Below are positions 52,660 to 63,987 of a stretch of DNA of 64,000 bases, piece by piece. Below the pieces are notes generated by a model that saw nothing but the letters and a program-made list of their open reading frames with translations, did no database searches and was not told the DNA's origin. Location of the stretch: assembly GCA_903772945.1 (NCBI GenBank), contig CAICTM010000069.1, forward strand, positions 62,001-126,000, given 5' to 3'. The stretch comes from Seminavis robusta (taxonomy: Eukaryota > Bacillariophyta > Bacillariophyceae > Naviculales > Naviculaceae). The translations under genes were made by a program, and so were the position numbers. Each line of letters opens with the position of its first letter. The first letter of the stretch is position 1.

Positions 52660-53687
52660 TTATCCTGTCATGGATGACTCTCGCATTGACACGGGTCCCA
52701 AGAACTTGAATCCAGGTCTCAATCGGACAGACTCTTGTTCTTGAAACCGATGGTCTCGCAAGAAGTCTTCGACTTTGATGCTCAAAGTGCGCTCCTCGGC
52801 GACATCTTGGTACACACCCGCTTGTTTGAGTGCCAGCACCACAACCCAAGCAGATGGTGATACTGGACCGCTACTAAACTTTTGCAAATTGGTGGCATAA
52901 GCCATGGCTCCGCCCAAACAGAGCGTACTATGAGCCCATTTATAGCCGCCCTTTTCGGAAAGATTGACCCAAGTATCACGAAACGACACGAATTGTTTGT
53001 CCATGTAGTCCCGTATCCGTTTGGTCGACGGTGGCATTTCATAGTTTTCGTCATTGCGTCTCTCTCCGGACGACGCCAATGGGAGCAATATCATGGATCT
53101 GGATTGTGACATTTCTATTCTAGTCAAGAGCGGACGGGCAATAACTCCTTCCCCTGCCGTTGCCTCCAGCACCAGTAGATTGGAAGGATCAAATTTGTCC
53201 TTTCTGGATTTGACATATCCAGGAACCACAATTCCTGTACGGTAGCGAAGGGAGAGAGTAACATCATGATGAGCTCCAAATAAATACGGTAGCAACATGG
53301 CCACACGATGGAATTCTAAAAGTCCTTTTTTTCATTTCACGTACCACAATGATCAAATTTCCCATGGTCCACGGATCGCACTTGCTCATCCCCATCATCG
53401 CACAAGAGAGCCCTCGCCACAATGCAAGACAAAGCAGCCCAAGGTCCCGAAGCGCACAATTCTGGTCTTCGGTCAAAGAGAATGACATCTCCAGGTCGAC
53501 ATTTTTCCACCATTAAATCATCCACAGTTTGGACATTGGGTAGACGGACTCTGGTTTTGACATCTTGGGCTCGTTTTTGCCGTTCGTCGTGAGCGTATTT
53601 CCACCAAAACGCCGTGGGAACTGCAGGTGCCGCCACGCCAATGCTCATTCGTCGGACTGTCCTCCAAAACCGAGGAGTAAACTTCAT
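52660..53687 (-). CDS. NlpC/P60-like (permuted papain-fold) protein
   Basis: Two exons, complement of 53345-53687 and 52660-53234, intron 110 bp (GTACGT donor); 305 residues from the ATG at 53685-53687. The fold signatures are PGDVILFDRR near residue 57 and, joined over the intron, FDHCG-IVVPGY with VLEATAGEGV, which follow the order of the YiiX/NlpC-P60 permuted families (His in FDHCG). A possible catalytic Cys is in the late segment HSTLCLGG. The N-terminus is hydrophobic around SIGVAAPAVPTAFWW, perhaps a membrane anchor. Enzyme activity is uncertain. An upstream noncoding intron is possible near 53760. Confidence 0.55.
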
Positions 53688-54094
53688 CTTGTTCCTGTAT
53701 TCAATCAAGGCAGCCTAACAAACCACTAACTGATAAAGGAGAAGAAAGCATCGATCGTGAAGGATCTTACGAACAAGAGGACGTTGTGATCGGTTTCCTT
53801 CGAAGTTGTGGCTGATGGATCCTGTGGTTTTGAGTTGCCGCCAACAAATAAATCTTTTCTGAGTCATTTCATGACTAACTGAGTCACTAATCCTTCCGCG
53901 GGCAAACCGACCAATCGATCTTGAGAAGCCTCTGCCTCAATTTTTGTTTGCTCGAACCGACGGACCAAGCCACAATCCACAATCGCGGTCATCCGTTGCG
54001 GCAGCCATCAGCATCTACAGGTACCACTACAGCTATTCTAGCTACTAGACAGGAGGTTGAGTTGAGCCAATACGAGAGAGAACATTGATCAAAG
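53688..54094. other. Divergent intergenic region
   Basis: Shared upstream region of the NlpC-like gene and the SAP-domain gene. It contains TGAGTCA/TGACTCA-like words near 53862-53886. No gene seen. Confidence 0.4.
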
Positions 54095-54971
54095 ATGGCA
54101 GGGGAAACAGATCTGAAGAAAATGAAAGGTACGTCAACTCAGTTGAAACGCAGATTGGAGAGAGCTTTCTTTGAAGCCTCGTTTGATCCGATCCTTTTTC
54201 CTTACGCTCTCTTCTTGCTTTCGGTGTGCTATTTATGAAACAGTGGCTGACCTCAAGTCTGAGCTCAAGCTCCGAGGTCTGTCTACAGAAGGTCTCAAAG
54301 CGGATCTGGTGAATCGATTGCAGGCTCGATTGGACGAGGAAGAATTTGGTTTGGCGGAAGCTCCGACACCAACGGCAGCTGCTGCCGCCGCTGCCAAGAA
54401 CAAGGAAAAAGAGAAGGAAGGAAAATCAAAGGACGAAAAGGCAGCGAAGAAAGCAGAAACACCGAAAGAGAGCAAAAAGGATAAAGAAGAAGAAGAAGAA
54501 GAAAGTCCAGCAAAAAGCAAAAAGGGGGAGAAAGATGACGAGAAAAAGAAAGAAGATGATACTGACAAAGGCGAAGGGAAGGATGAGAAAAAGGAAGAAA
54601 AAGAGACCAAACCGAGTGGAGGGGAAGAGTCCGCCGCCGCCGCCGCCACCACTAAGAAGGCCGCGGAGGAAGGAGAGTTGTCGTTTGAAGAAAAGAAAAA
54701 ACTCAGGTCCAAGCGCTTTAAAACTGTCTACATAGAAACAGAGGAAGAAATCGAAAAGAAAAAGGCCGAACGCGCCAAGCGATTTGGAATGGGGGGGACC
54801 AGCCCAGACGGCAAAGGCAGCAATAAACGAGCCAAAATCGCTGGCGCATCGGACGTTTCGGCGGAGGAACTGGAAAAGAGATTGGCGAGGGCCAAAAAAT
54901 TCGGGACAACTTCGACGGAAACGGAGAAAGTAAAGATGGAGCTGCGAAAGCAACGTTTCGCTGCCAAATAG
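54095..54971 (+). CDS. SAP-domain protein, SARNP/Tho1-like
   Basis: Two exons, 54095-54128 and 54244-54971, intron 115 bp; 253 residues. The SAP motif spans the intron: [42 protein letters not shown], which fits the two-helix DNA/RNA-binding pattern. A long Lys/Glu/Ala-rich linker follows, then short repeated segments (EEKKKLRSKRFKTV, KAERAKRFGM, KRLARAKKFG, MELRKQRFA), which recall the C-terminal modules of Tho1/SARNP. Those proteins bind RNA with the TREX complex for mRNA export. The 34-nt first exon was set by frame. Confidence 0.8.
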
Positions 54972-55654
54972 CCAAAAGAAACGCCACAAACCAACTGCAT
55001 TGGCTGGTACCTGCTTGTGGCGAAGAATTGAATGAAAACAAAAGTGAACTGTTCCATACCCCTGAGTTGAAATTGTACTACGCATTTATCATCAGCAATC
55101 TGAGCTAATAGTGAGAGCGGTGTTGCTGTGAGGAAAGACAGCGGCGCTCGGTGAAAAGACATCTACTTTCTGAGGTCGGTCCATGTGGCCCCTCTTCTGA
55201 CACGCACGATAGTTAGACTGATCCTGGACTGTGGGATTGGCGTGGGGGGTGGTTAGTAGAGGCATGACCAGCAACAAGAACCGAAGGATCTCGAAAAGCT
55301 ACATGACTTTTTGTGTCCTCGATGAGCCAAAATTGACTACAGTATGGTAGATAGATTGGATGTGTGCTGTGCGCTGTGCAGAACTGCCGATAAAGCTCCC
55401 CATGCAATAAAGGATAACTATCAGTTTCCTGGAAGCTTCAACAACATTTCGTTCATCCAATACTCGAGTGTGGCGACCTGGCGAACCCTCCACATCGTAA
55501 CAGTGGTGTATTCCATCAAAGAACACTGGTATTCCATTTTTAAAAAGTTTGCTTTTTCCTTACTCGTACTAGCTAGTACCACTATCATGCGTTCGTCGAC
55601 CGCGCGGACATCAAATAATCCATACTGTAATGAGGACGACGCGTCACCAGGGTC
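54972..55654. other. Intergenic, no gene seen
   Basis: Between two convergent 3' ends. Only overlapping short open frames; nothing with a domain. Confidence 0.45.
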
Positions 55655-57655
55655 TTAAGGATCTGGAGACGTCTCTTCGACCATCATAGGTGCATCGGGT
55701 GAATCCTCGAGATCCATCGCGCCATCACCAGATGTCTCGTCAGCAATTGCGGATTCTGTTGAAGCTGCGGTGACACAATTCAAATAGTCTTCCATTCCGC
55801 CCTGGAAGTTTCCAGTGGACAAAGCGAAGGACAATTGATCTTTGCATGCTTGAATGGCTGGATCCACTTCTTCTTCAGTGTCTTGTTCAAGACGACGCAG
55901 CTTTGGAGTGCTTTTGGCGCGAGATCGCTTGCCTCCGAGGATGTATTTCATCAGGGATCTGATCATGGATCGATCAGGTACCTCACAATCGATGTCACAA
56001 TCCTCACCAATGTCGTAGTCCAATTCATCTTCAATCAACGGGCGAATGACATCGTTGACAATGCAATTCATGATGTCTTCCAGTTCTTCATTGCATGTAC
56101 CACAGCACTCGCTTCCCTGTGCACAGACACCGTCAAATTGGACCTGTGCGTTCTCGCATTTTGACAGGAATTCTGCATCAAGTTCGTCCTCTTTTTCGTC
56201 AATTCTACAATGGAAAGGTTATTATAAGTACATGGCACGGTGGGATCGTGATCTGCACAAAGATCTGTGACCGTCTGAATACTTACTCATCCTCAAGGTC
56301 CTCAATATCCTCCTCTGTAGGTAGAGGAAAACAAGAAGGGATGCTTTGTTAGTACCGTATCGTAATCTGGCCCGAAACTGGAAGCCAGGAGTAATTTTGA
56401 AACCACCAACTCACCTAAGTCTTCAGTTTCCTCGTCGATTTCGTCAATCTAAAGCATGACACATCGGGTGTGATTAGTTTGATCAGGATTGGACGCACCG
56501 GTACTAGCTAGCTAGTATGGCCCACCACACAAAATACCGCATCAAACTTACCTCGTCTTCCTTGTCTTCAATTTCATCCTCAAGGTCATCCAATCTTCTC
56601 TGCACTTTATTTTGACCTTCTACCAAACCTTCTTTGTTTTCCACGGTTGTGCGTTTCTGAACCTTTTGTCCTGCCACCAACTTTCGTCCCCCATCGCCTT
56701 GTCTACCACGAGGCCTGCCACCGCCGCCGCCGCCGCCACCACCAGACGGGCGTTCGGGGCGTTCTTCTTTGTTGTTAGTTCGTGGAGCAACGTCAGTTTG
56801 GGAGGTCGAGATGCAAATCAAAGACAGGTTTGTGTAGAGCCTTACCTTCCTCCTCTTCCTCTTCCTCTTCCTCCTCCTCCTCATCCCTGTTAGGTCTCTC
56901 GTCGGGCCTCTCGGGCCTGTCTTCATCCTCGTCTTCGTCCTCATCCTCATCTTCGTCCTCCTCTTCTTCTTCTTCATCCTCTTCTCGCTGGTCTTGCTCA
57001 TCCTCAAGGTCTTCAATGTCTTCCTCAAGGTCTTCAACCTGGTCTTCGTTGTCCTCAATTTCCTCCTCTTTTTTATGAAGCAAGACAAAGGGAAAGCGTG
57101 TAAGAGGGAGGCATCAAAGCAAAAATCATGGTGCATACCAAGCAAGTCAAGACTTTTACCTTTGTCTTCAATTTGATCTTCAAGATTGTCAATGTCAGAT
57201 TCAACTTGGTCAATTTGATCCTGCAGGCCGTCGAGCTCCGAATTTAGTTGTTCTTCGTCAATGGGTCCTCCAGAGGCTTCAGCTTCGTCCCTGGCTACAT
57301 TACAAGCGGTAGCATTGCACCCGTCCTGCCCGTTATTGATGGTAAGACAGACACCATACTCAGCAACAGTTTCCGTGACACAATCGTCAAGGCAATCGTC
57401 AAAACAGTCACCGGCATCTTCCAAAATGGAAACACAAGTGGCGTTGAGCTGGCAACATTCAATGATATCTTCAGGGTCATCGTTCTCGGTCAAGCAAGTA
57501 CTATCACATGTTTCGATACAGCCTTGGGCAGGAGGGATCTTGTCCTTGCAAGACCTGCAGGCATCCAGATCAGATTCATCAGCCAAGGTCGGGTGAAGCA
57601 GGGTCAGCGTCAAGAAGAAGCAGCCAAAGGCCGCGGTAGCTGCATGAAACCTCAT
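55655..57655 (-). CDS. Secreted acidic Cys-rich protein with coiled-coil repeats
   Basis: Six exons on the complement: 57160-57655, 56846-57067, 56552-56766, 56415-56448 (34 nt), 56287-56314 (28 nt) and 55655-56204; 514 residues. Signal peptide MRFHAATAAFGCFFLTLTL. An N-terminal Cys-rich domain follows (CRSCKDKIP, CIETCDSTC, CCQLNATC, CFDDCLDDC). The middle is very acidic and helical (EEDEEEEEEDEDEDEDE), with the same short motif recurring in separate exons: DNLEDQIEDK, EDIEDLEDE, DEIEDKEDE, EEDIEDLEDE. A Gly/Arg block (SGGGGGGGGGRPRGR) is in exon 3. A second Cys-rich part (CENAQVQFDGVC, ECCGTCNEE, CDIDCEVPD) ends the protein. It resembles secreted acidic wall or matrix proteins, but no family or function is assigned. 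Confidence 0.72.
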
Positions 57656-58472
57656 TGTCCTTTCGTTCTTTCTTTCTTTTGGATGAATGGATGGATGGAT
57701 TGGTTGAAACGAAATTGTGACTACAGAGACTTAGCCTTCGCAAGTTTCTGGTACAGGTGTTTTCGGCCGTGCCTTTCGTACTAGGCTGATGCCAGCCGTA
57801 GCAGCGCTTTGACTTCATTATTTCGACAAAAGATACTCGTACTTGTACGGTACCAACAAAGATACCAATACACCAGCGCCGGAACGTACCCCCGAACGTA
57901 CTACACAGAGACATCCTGCTGGTCGTCACTTAGAAGCTCCCTTTCTCGATGATGCCCATCAGAGCCGCCAAATTTGGCAGCGATTAGAAGTTGCACGAAC
58001 GCAACCGCATAATATCGTCGGTACCACTCCCCAAGATCAATAAGTGGAGCGGCACAATTTACAGGTCACTTACTGACTGGGAAAGGTATGCGCTGTTGCT
58101 GCCAAAGATCTTTTCTGTGATGATGTTGGCAGCGGTTTGTTTGGCTTTTCTCAAAACGAAGACTGGCAACATGGCACACTGCATGGCCAGGTTGTCACGT
58201 TCAGTCATGGCTGAATGACTGTCACAGTGTCACACTGTCATTCTGCCGAATCTATTCGAGTTGAACCGAACAAACAAGTTCGAATGATTCGAATGGATTA
58301 CTGCATAAGGGTTAAGGCTTTTGGAGAAAGATCCAAAGATCCATCCTTTGGCCACGATGTCAACAACGCACCAGCAAGCCTCTTTCTGTGGCCTCCTTGC
58401 TATCATCTTTCTCGTACAATCTAGCTAGCAAGTACTTTCCTTTTGTCCCATCTTCCCCTATAGCTACCCGCA
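57656..58472. other. Divergent intergenic region
   Basis: Shared upstream region of the acidic secreted gene and the plastid gene. Short repeats near 58215-58300 (TGTCACAGTGTCACACTGTCA and TTCGAATGATTCGAATG) are palindrome-like. No gene seen. Confidence 0.45.
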
Positions 58473-59207
58473 ATGATGTTTCTTTCTCGTCGAGCAATGG
58501 GTGCTATTGCACTCTTGGGAGCGTCTGGGGTATCCGGATTTGCTGTCAACCCCAAGTTGCAGGCTCGATCATCAAAGTCGGTGAGTTTCGTCTGCTGATG
58601 AACACTAATGTGCGATGTGCAGTGTACTGGATGAACCCAAATAGTGAACCCAATTGGACTGTGAAGTTTTCGCTTTGCTCTGTTGGGCTTATTATTGGAT
58701 GGCGGTTGATTTAGTCCTGACGACAGCCATTGCAATCTATCTTTTCTACGCGTTGATCACTTGCAGACCAAACTGTTCGGCATTCGCTGTGAAAATAAAT
58801 ATTATCAGCTGGAAGAATTGGAAGACAAGGATAACTGCACGACTGAGCTTTTCCTGACGGAAGATGGGCAAGTCGAGGTTGGCAAGACGGACGGGCCTGT
58901 TTGGACCGGGGCTATTGGACGGTGGGCTGTGATCCCGGGTTCCAACAATTTCAAGATGGGCATCACCCGTCGTTACTCTGGCGGCCAAGGAAATACAGAC
59001 ATGGGAGAGTTTTCTTATGAGCTTCATAGAACCTTTACAGGTGAGATGACCAGCGTTGGAGATTCTGTTGGCATCACGGGAGTCATGACAAGCCACGATG
59101 CCTACGGAAATGATTCCATAGAAGTGGGATTCTTCAACATGATTGATGGAACTGATGTTCGTATGGACAGGAGACCGGATGCCCGCACGGGTGTATCACA
59201 ATCTTAA
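58473..59207 (+). CDS. Conserved plastid-targeted protein, unknown function
   Basis: Two exons, 58473-58580 and 58767-59207, intron 186 bp; 182 residues (start at the first of two Met codons). The N-terminus MMFLSRRAMGAIALLGASG followed by VSGFAVNP is a signal peptide with a Gly-Phe-Ala plastid-entry variant. The mature protein has KLFGIRCENKYYQLEELEDK, TDGPVWTGAIGRWAVIPGSN and FKMGITRRYSGGQGNTDMGE; beta-rich and without known catalytic residues. It may be a diatom plastid protein of unassigned family. Confidence 0.65.
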
Positions 59208-60549
59208 AAATCAAAACGCTACCATGGCTTGGGGATACCAATTGGCGGCACGCAACGTTTTGAATGAATGAATGAATGAATGAGTGTTAGTCGAGTCGAA
59301 TCTACAGCCATTTTTTTGGTGCGGAAAGAATCATAGCTACATGATGGGATCTATGGATCCAAAATACCATCCCACATAGAAATTGGTGCCAATAAACATG
59401 TTTACACACAGCCATATTCTGGAACTTCTACTGGTATCGTAGCAAGATCATACGATTTTAGGAAGATGGATGCGAAGTCCTTGTCCAGGGAGAAAGGCAC
59501 TGAAGTGATTGCTCGGACACGTATACAATCTGAAGTAGCAACCTGTACGAACTGCACCAGAAAAGCCACAAAGGGCAAAAAGTCAGATCGCTTCACATAA
59601 CGCTTCCCTACGGTAGCTAGTAGCTGCCAGTGGCTAGATTGGACAAAGCCAATCCACGCACACAATGAAACCGCGTTTCGTTTTCCAGCAGAATCGAATC
59701 GAGCCATGGCAAGAAAACCAGATCAGCACAGTCAAGACCTTGGAGCAATAGCAATGCAATAGAAAGACTCACTAGAGTACTGTACACTGCTGAACTTCTC
59801 AAAGCATGCTCCCGATCCCACTTCAATAATTCATGGGATGAACAGCCCTGGAAGGCCTCTTCATACGACTGAAAGTCCCGGGTACGGTCCCGCTTTGAAG
59901 AAAAACTCGTAAAAGTCGCGTGCGATTCTGAAAGTCGTGTGGAAAGTCGCATGAGACTCGCACACCACTTTATTACGACTTTCCAATCGACTTTTAGCGA
60001 TCCGACGCGACTTTATTGTGTTGCTTGCAACCTTTTGCATGCGACGTTTAAAGTCGTTCAAAAAGTCGCACATGACTTCCACGCGACTCTTGCGCGACTT
60101 CGCGCGCGACTTTTCACGCGACTTTAGATCCTCTGTGCGACTTTAGTCCCTTCTTTGGCGATTTTGGCGAATTAAAACACGTATGACGAGGCCTTCCTGG
60201 TGGCAGGAATACGATTGGCCGACATTTTGGCAATTTGAGCTTTTTAACGATAAATTAAGTTCTAATTGCTAAAATCGTAGAAAAAGGATCATAGTGGAGG
60301 GTAGACAGCTTTGGAATCCGTGTAGATGTGGTAAATAAATACACATTTCAATCAAATTACTCACCGTAGGCGTGAGCCTTAACCCCGAGCTTACCGCAAC
60401 TACCTATCCAACCTTTCTTGGTGACCGTTGATATCCGAAGCCAAAGGAAAGCCACTGAACACCATCACAAAAACGGGGCTCGACAACACCAGAACCTTCT
60501 CCATGCATATTGTTATTTCAAGCGACAAAACTTATTGAAGAGACGCAAC
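59208..60549. other. Intergenic with ordered heptamer array
   Basis: A GAAT run at 59261-59283 (GAATGAATGAAT). The section 59911-60145 holds eleven copies of AAAGTCG or its reverse complement, listed separately. The end near 60360-60549 is the upstream region of the USP14 gene. No gene seen. Confidence 0.5.
59911..60145. repeat. Alternating blocks of AAAGTCG and CGACTTT
   Basis: AAAGTCG occurs at 59912, 59931, 59943, 60050 and 60062; CGACTTT occurs at 59976, 59988, 60008, 60107, 60119 and 60138. Spacings are 19 and 12, then 12 and 20, then 12, then 12 and 19. So two neighbouring units each have forward heptamers followed by inverted ones. Near-copies (GCGACTC, GCGACTTC) fill the second unit. 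The outer arms (about 59911-59956 and 60069-60114) are imperfectly complementary over about 45 bp. A 7-mer by chance would be expected once or less in this length. Confidence 0.8.
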
Positions 60550-62528
60550 ATGACAGAGACCATTCCCCTCAACGTCAAGTGGAACAAGGACAGTTTCAAG
60601 GTGGATTTTGTCCTTGCTGGCGGAGTGAAGGGGCTCAAAAATGAGCTCGAAGAGAAGACTGGCGTACCAGCCGATCGGATGAAGCTCATGGCAAAGAGCA
60701 AAGGTGGGTGCTGAGCGGAAGGACGAGCCTCCGAGGCTCACTCGGTGGATCAGTTGTCTCGTTTGGGTTTACTGACTCATCTTTTTTCTTTCTGATGTCT
60801 TGGCTCCTCAGGTTTGTGGAAGGGTGTGCTCAAAGATGAAATGGATCTATCGACCATTGATTTTGCTGGGGCAATGACCAAGGCCAACGGCAAAGACCTC
60901 CAGGTTTTGTTGATGGGATCGGCAGGTAAGCCTTTAGAAGGAGGGAGTCAATGATCAGCTTTACAAACTGAACTCACCAATATTTTCAATCAAAAAGCCA
61001 AATTGACGGGTCCCAAGACCAAGACGGTCTTTTTGGAGGATTTGCCCCCGGAGGAAGTTGCAAAGGTGCAAGAACCAAGTGGCCTCGTCAACCTTGGAAA
61101 TACGTGCTACATGAATTCGGTCGTGCAGAGTCTCCGTGGTGTCCCTCAGTTGCGCAAAGGACTCAGGTCCTATACTCCTTCGACCAATCAACAACCTGCC
61201 ACCATTGGAGGCAATTCGGCTGTGAATGGACCCTTCCTCATGGCTCTTCGTGAGACTTTTAATTTGTTGGACCGTACAGCCAATGCAATCCCTCCAGCCG
61301 CTTTGGTGCGAACCACAAAGATGGCCTTTCCTCAATTTGCACAAACCGGTCCTCAGGGACAACCCATGCAGCAAGACGCTGAAGAATTCTACTCTGGATT
61401 GTTGAATATTGCGGCAGCTGAGACTAAAGGAAAGGAAAAAATTCAGCAGGGGCTCGATGTCGTCACGGATGAGGAACTGAATGGTGCCGACAATCTAATA
61501 GACGCAGTCTTTGGACTCAAAATGGAAGAGACGCTCACTTGTGATGAATTTGACACGGACAGCAAAATGGAAGTCGAGGGAGAGGCTGCTTCCGCTGTGG
61601 AACCTCCCGTCAAGACATTTGATCTTCAAAGAAAGCTTGTATGTAACATCCAGGGCGGATCTGATGGGGCGTCGCAAGTTAATGTCGGTCATGTCGCCGA
61701 AGGAATCGGCTTGTCGCTCAATGACAAGGTGGAAAAGCGCTCGGAGGTTTTGGGTCGCGATGCTGTGTGGACGAGTAAGAAGCGCATTGCCCGTTTGCCC
61801 CCCATTATTGCTGTGCAGTTCAGTCGCTTCTATTGGAAGGCAACCCCTGACTCGCAGGATCATGCCGGTGTCAAGTGCAAGGTGATGAAGCCTGTCGCTT
61901 TCTCGAGTACCCTCGACATGCATGAGTTTTGCACAGAATCTGTCCAGAAAGTCTTGAAAATTTCTCGCGACAGGGCTCTGGCCGCAGAAGAAGAGCGAAT
62001 CAACAAAAAGCTCAATGGATCCAAAGATGGCAGTGGTGAAGATGACGCAAAGATGGAAGAAGCCAAGGACGCCGAGGCAAAAACTGAAGGCGGGGATGCT
62101 GAAGATGAAGAATTGCAAAAGGCACTCGCGATGAGCATGGAAGAAACCCCACCCCCTGTTGGCCCTGGATTGCCAGCCAACTTCCAGGGCATCTATGAGT
62201 TGTTTGCTGTTGTCACCCACAAAGGACGCGATGCGGATGGTGGGCACTATATGAGGTAAAGTTGTACTCTTGCTCGTGGAAGCGGTCGTGTTGTTTCTGT
62301 CTGTCACTGAAAGTTGCACTTCTTGTTTTCATATCCTTCTATAGTTGGGTCAAAGCTGATTCACAGGGGGATGCCAAAGCGATCGCTGACACGGATGAAC
62401 AAAACGAAGATTGGTTCGTCTTTGACGACGATGAAGTCAGTCCATGCAAGACAGAGGACGTTCTAAAACTCAAAGGCGGCGGTGACTGGCACATGAGCTA
62501 CCTCAACTTTTATCGAGCAAAGAAATAG
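60550..62528 (+). CDS. UBP6: Proteasome-associated ubiquitin hydrolase, USP14/UBP6 type
   Basis: Four exons: 60550-60703, 60812-60925, 60998-62255 and 62345-62528; introns 108, 72 and 89 bp; 569 residues. An N-terminal ubiquitin-like domain (MTETIPLNVKWNKDSFKVD...LMAKSKG, about 1-80) docks on the proteasome. The USP domain has the Cys box GLVNLGNTCYMNSVV (catalytic Cys126), QQDAEEFYSG, VQFSRFYWK, and the His box DGGHYMR-SWVKAD (His506). USP14/Ubp6 trims ubiquitin from substrates at the 19S particle and inhibits degradation. The segment around 330-400 is Glu/Ala/Lys-rich and ends with a UIM-like EELQKALAMSMEE. Confidence 0.93.
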
Positions 62529-62911
62529 GCTTTTGAATACCTAAAAATGTAGCTTTCAGGAAGTTTCAACGCAGACTAACTTGACAATTCTGGTTGTTCT
62601 CTGCTGAACTCTACGCTTCGCCCTCTTTACTGTCGCCAGTGGCTGGCTACTTTCTTTCAGCGTTAGAGAAATAGTTAGTTGTGCGAAGGCCCAACCCGCC
62701 TTCTTCGTTCATGACGTAGCCGTGTGGATGGTCGCAGGTAGTAGGTACTGTACTGGTTAGCAGGAGCTGGCCAAATGTACGCCGTGTTTGGAACTGCAAA
62801 GTTGCAACATCGTGGCTACGACTGTACCCGTAATCACTGTGGACTCCCTACGGTACACTTTTGGGAGGCTTTAAACGGCGTTTGTGGATCGCCTGGTTCT
62901 GCAGAATTGTG
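62529..62911. other. Convergent spacer, no gene seen
   Basis: Between the 3' ends of UBP6 and the SLC25 carrier. GTAGTAGGTACTGTAC at about 62738-62753. No gene. Confidence 0.45.
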
Positions 62912-63987
62912 TCATGCCTTTCTCACAGAATCTTGAAAGAAGGCATACACTACCATACTGGCTCCATTTGCTACAAAAGATCTCGACGCGCCAGGACCAA
63001 AGCCTCTATATACACGCCTGATACCACCCTCAGAGTACAACTCTCTCAAAACTTTCCACGTTGCCCCTCGCATCTGCTTGTAACGACCTGATGTATCAGC
63101 TTGGATGACACTTTTTGCTGTCTCAAACGGAAAGGCAAAGGTCCAAGCTAATGTGGCACAAATGCCTCCTTTGACAAAGGGTCCCACAAGAGGTGAATTG
63201 ACGACTTCTGGGTAGTATCGTACGGAGTAATCAATCAGAACAAAGAATGGGCCCAGCAGACCAATCGTTCTAATCAGAGTGACAGTGTACCCGTGATAGA
63301 GGTGGCGAATACTTTGCACTGGAGTGCTGAAGAAAGACCTTGCAGCGATTTGGGATTTCGGCTTGTTGTTGTCATTGCTTGCTCCGGCATCTTGCATGAC
63401 GCCTTGTCCAATTTGATACCGTAATTTGACAAAATCAAATGGTGATTCGATTGTCGCCCTCGCAAAACTCGAAGCCAAAGCTCCTACCAAGACACATGGT
63501 TTTAGACCACCCGTGAAAGGGATATCTTTTGTCAGGAATTCGACTTTCGAACAAGCTGAATAGGCACCGCTGTAGGCACTGAAACCTGCTCCTCTATAAA
63601 CCATGGAGCCCACCAGAGGCGGAATAAAGCCTCGATAGAATCCTCGAATGCCCTGCTGTTGAAAAGTAGATTTGACGGTTTGCAAGATAGTGGCATTCTT
63701 ATAGGCGACCTCAGCTTGCATTTTCGTCTTGATGGATAGATAGAAAGTAAGAAAAGCATTCAGTTTCTCATCTCTTCTGGTAGTGCAGAAAACAGGTGGC
63801 TTACCTTGATAGTATCAAATGGGTGGCCCACTATCGGGGATGTCAAGCCATAAGCGAGGCCACCCATGAGACCAAACAAGGCCTCTCGAGAAAAGGAACC
63901 AGTGCCAGCCACTGCGCCCTGAAGCAGGGATGATTGTCGTGAAGCTGAAGTCGTCTCTGACCCGCTCTGTTGAGGACTTGCCGACAT
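62912..63987 (-). CDS. Mitochondrial carrier (SLC25) family protein
   Basis: Two exons, complement of 63805-63987 and 62912-63727, intron 77 bp; 332 residues from the ATG at 63985-63987. Three carrier repeats are seen with the Px[D/E]xx[K/R] signature: GHPFDTIK-TKMQ (joined over the intron), SPFDFVKLRYQ and AFPFETAKSVIQ. The matching FYRGF and VYRGFGPG motifs follow each repeat, and hydrophobic helices lie between. SLC25 proteins carry metabolites through the mitochondrial inner membrane; the substrate cannot be read here. The window ends just beyond the start. Confidence 0.88.

Noticed and set aside
54233-54712. Minus-strand Ser/Phe-rich frame opposite the SAP-domain gene
   Set aside because: Antisense shadow of the Lys/Glu/Ala-rich linker; no domain of its own.
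56782-57078. Plus-strand poly-Ser frame
   Set aside because: It is the antisense of the Glu/Asp-rich exon of the acidic secreted protein.
59911-60145. The heptamer array as a CRISPR array
   Set aside because: Repeats are only 7 bp, occur in both orientations and the spacings are too short; this is a nuclear eukaryotic region.
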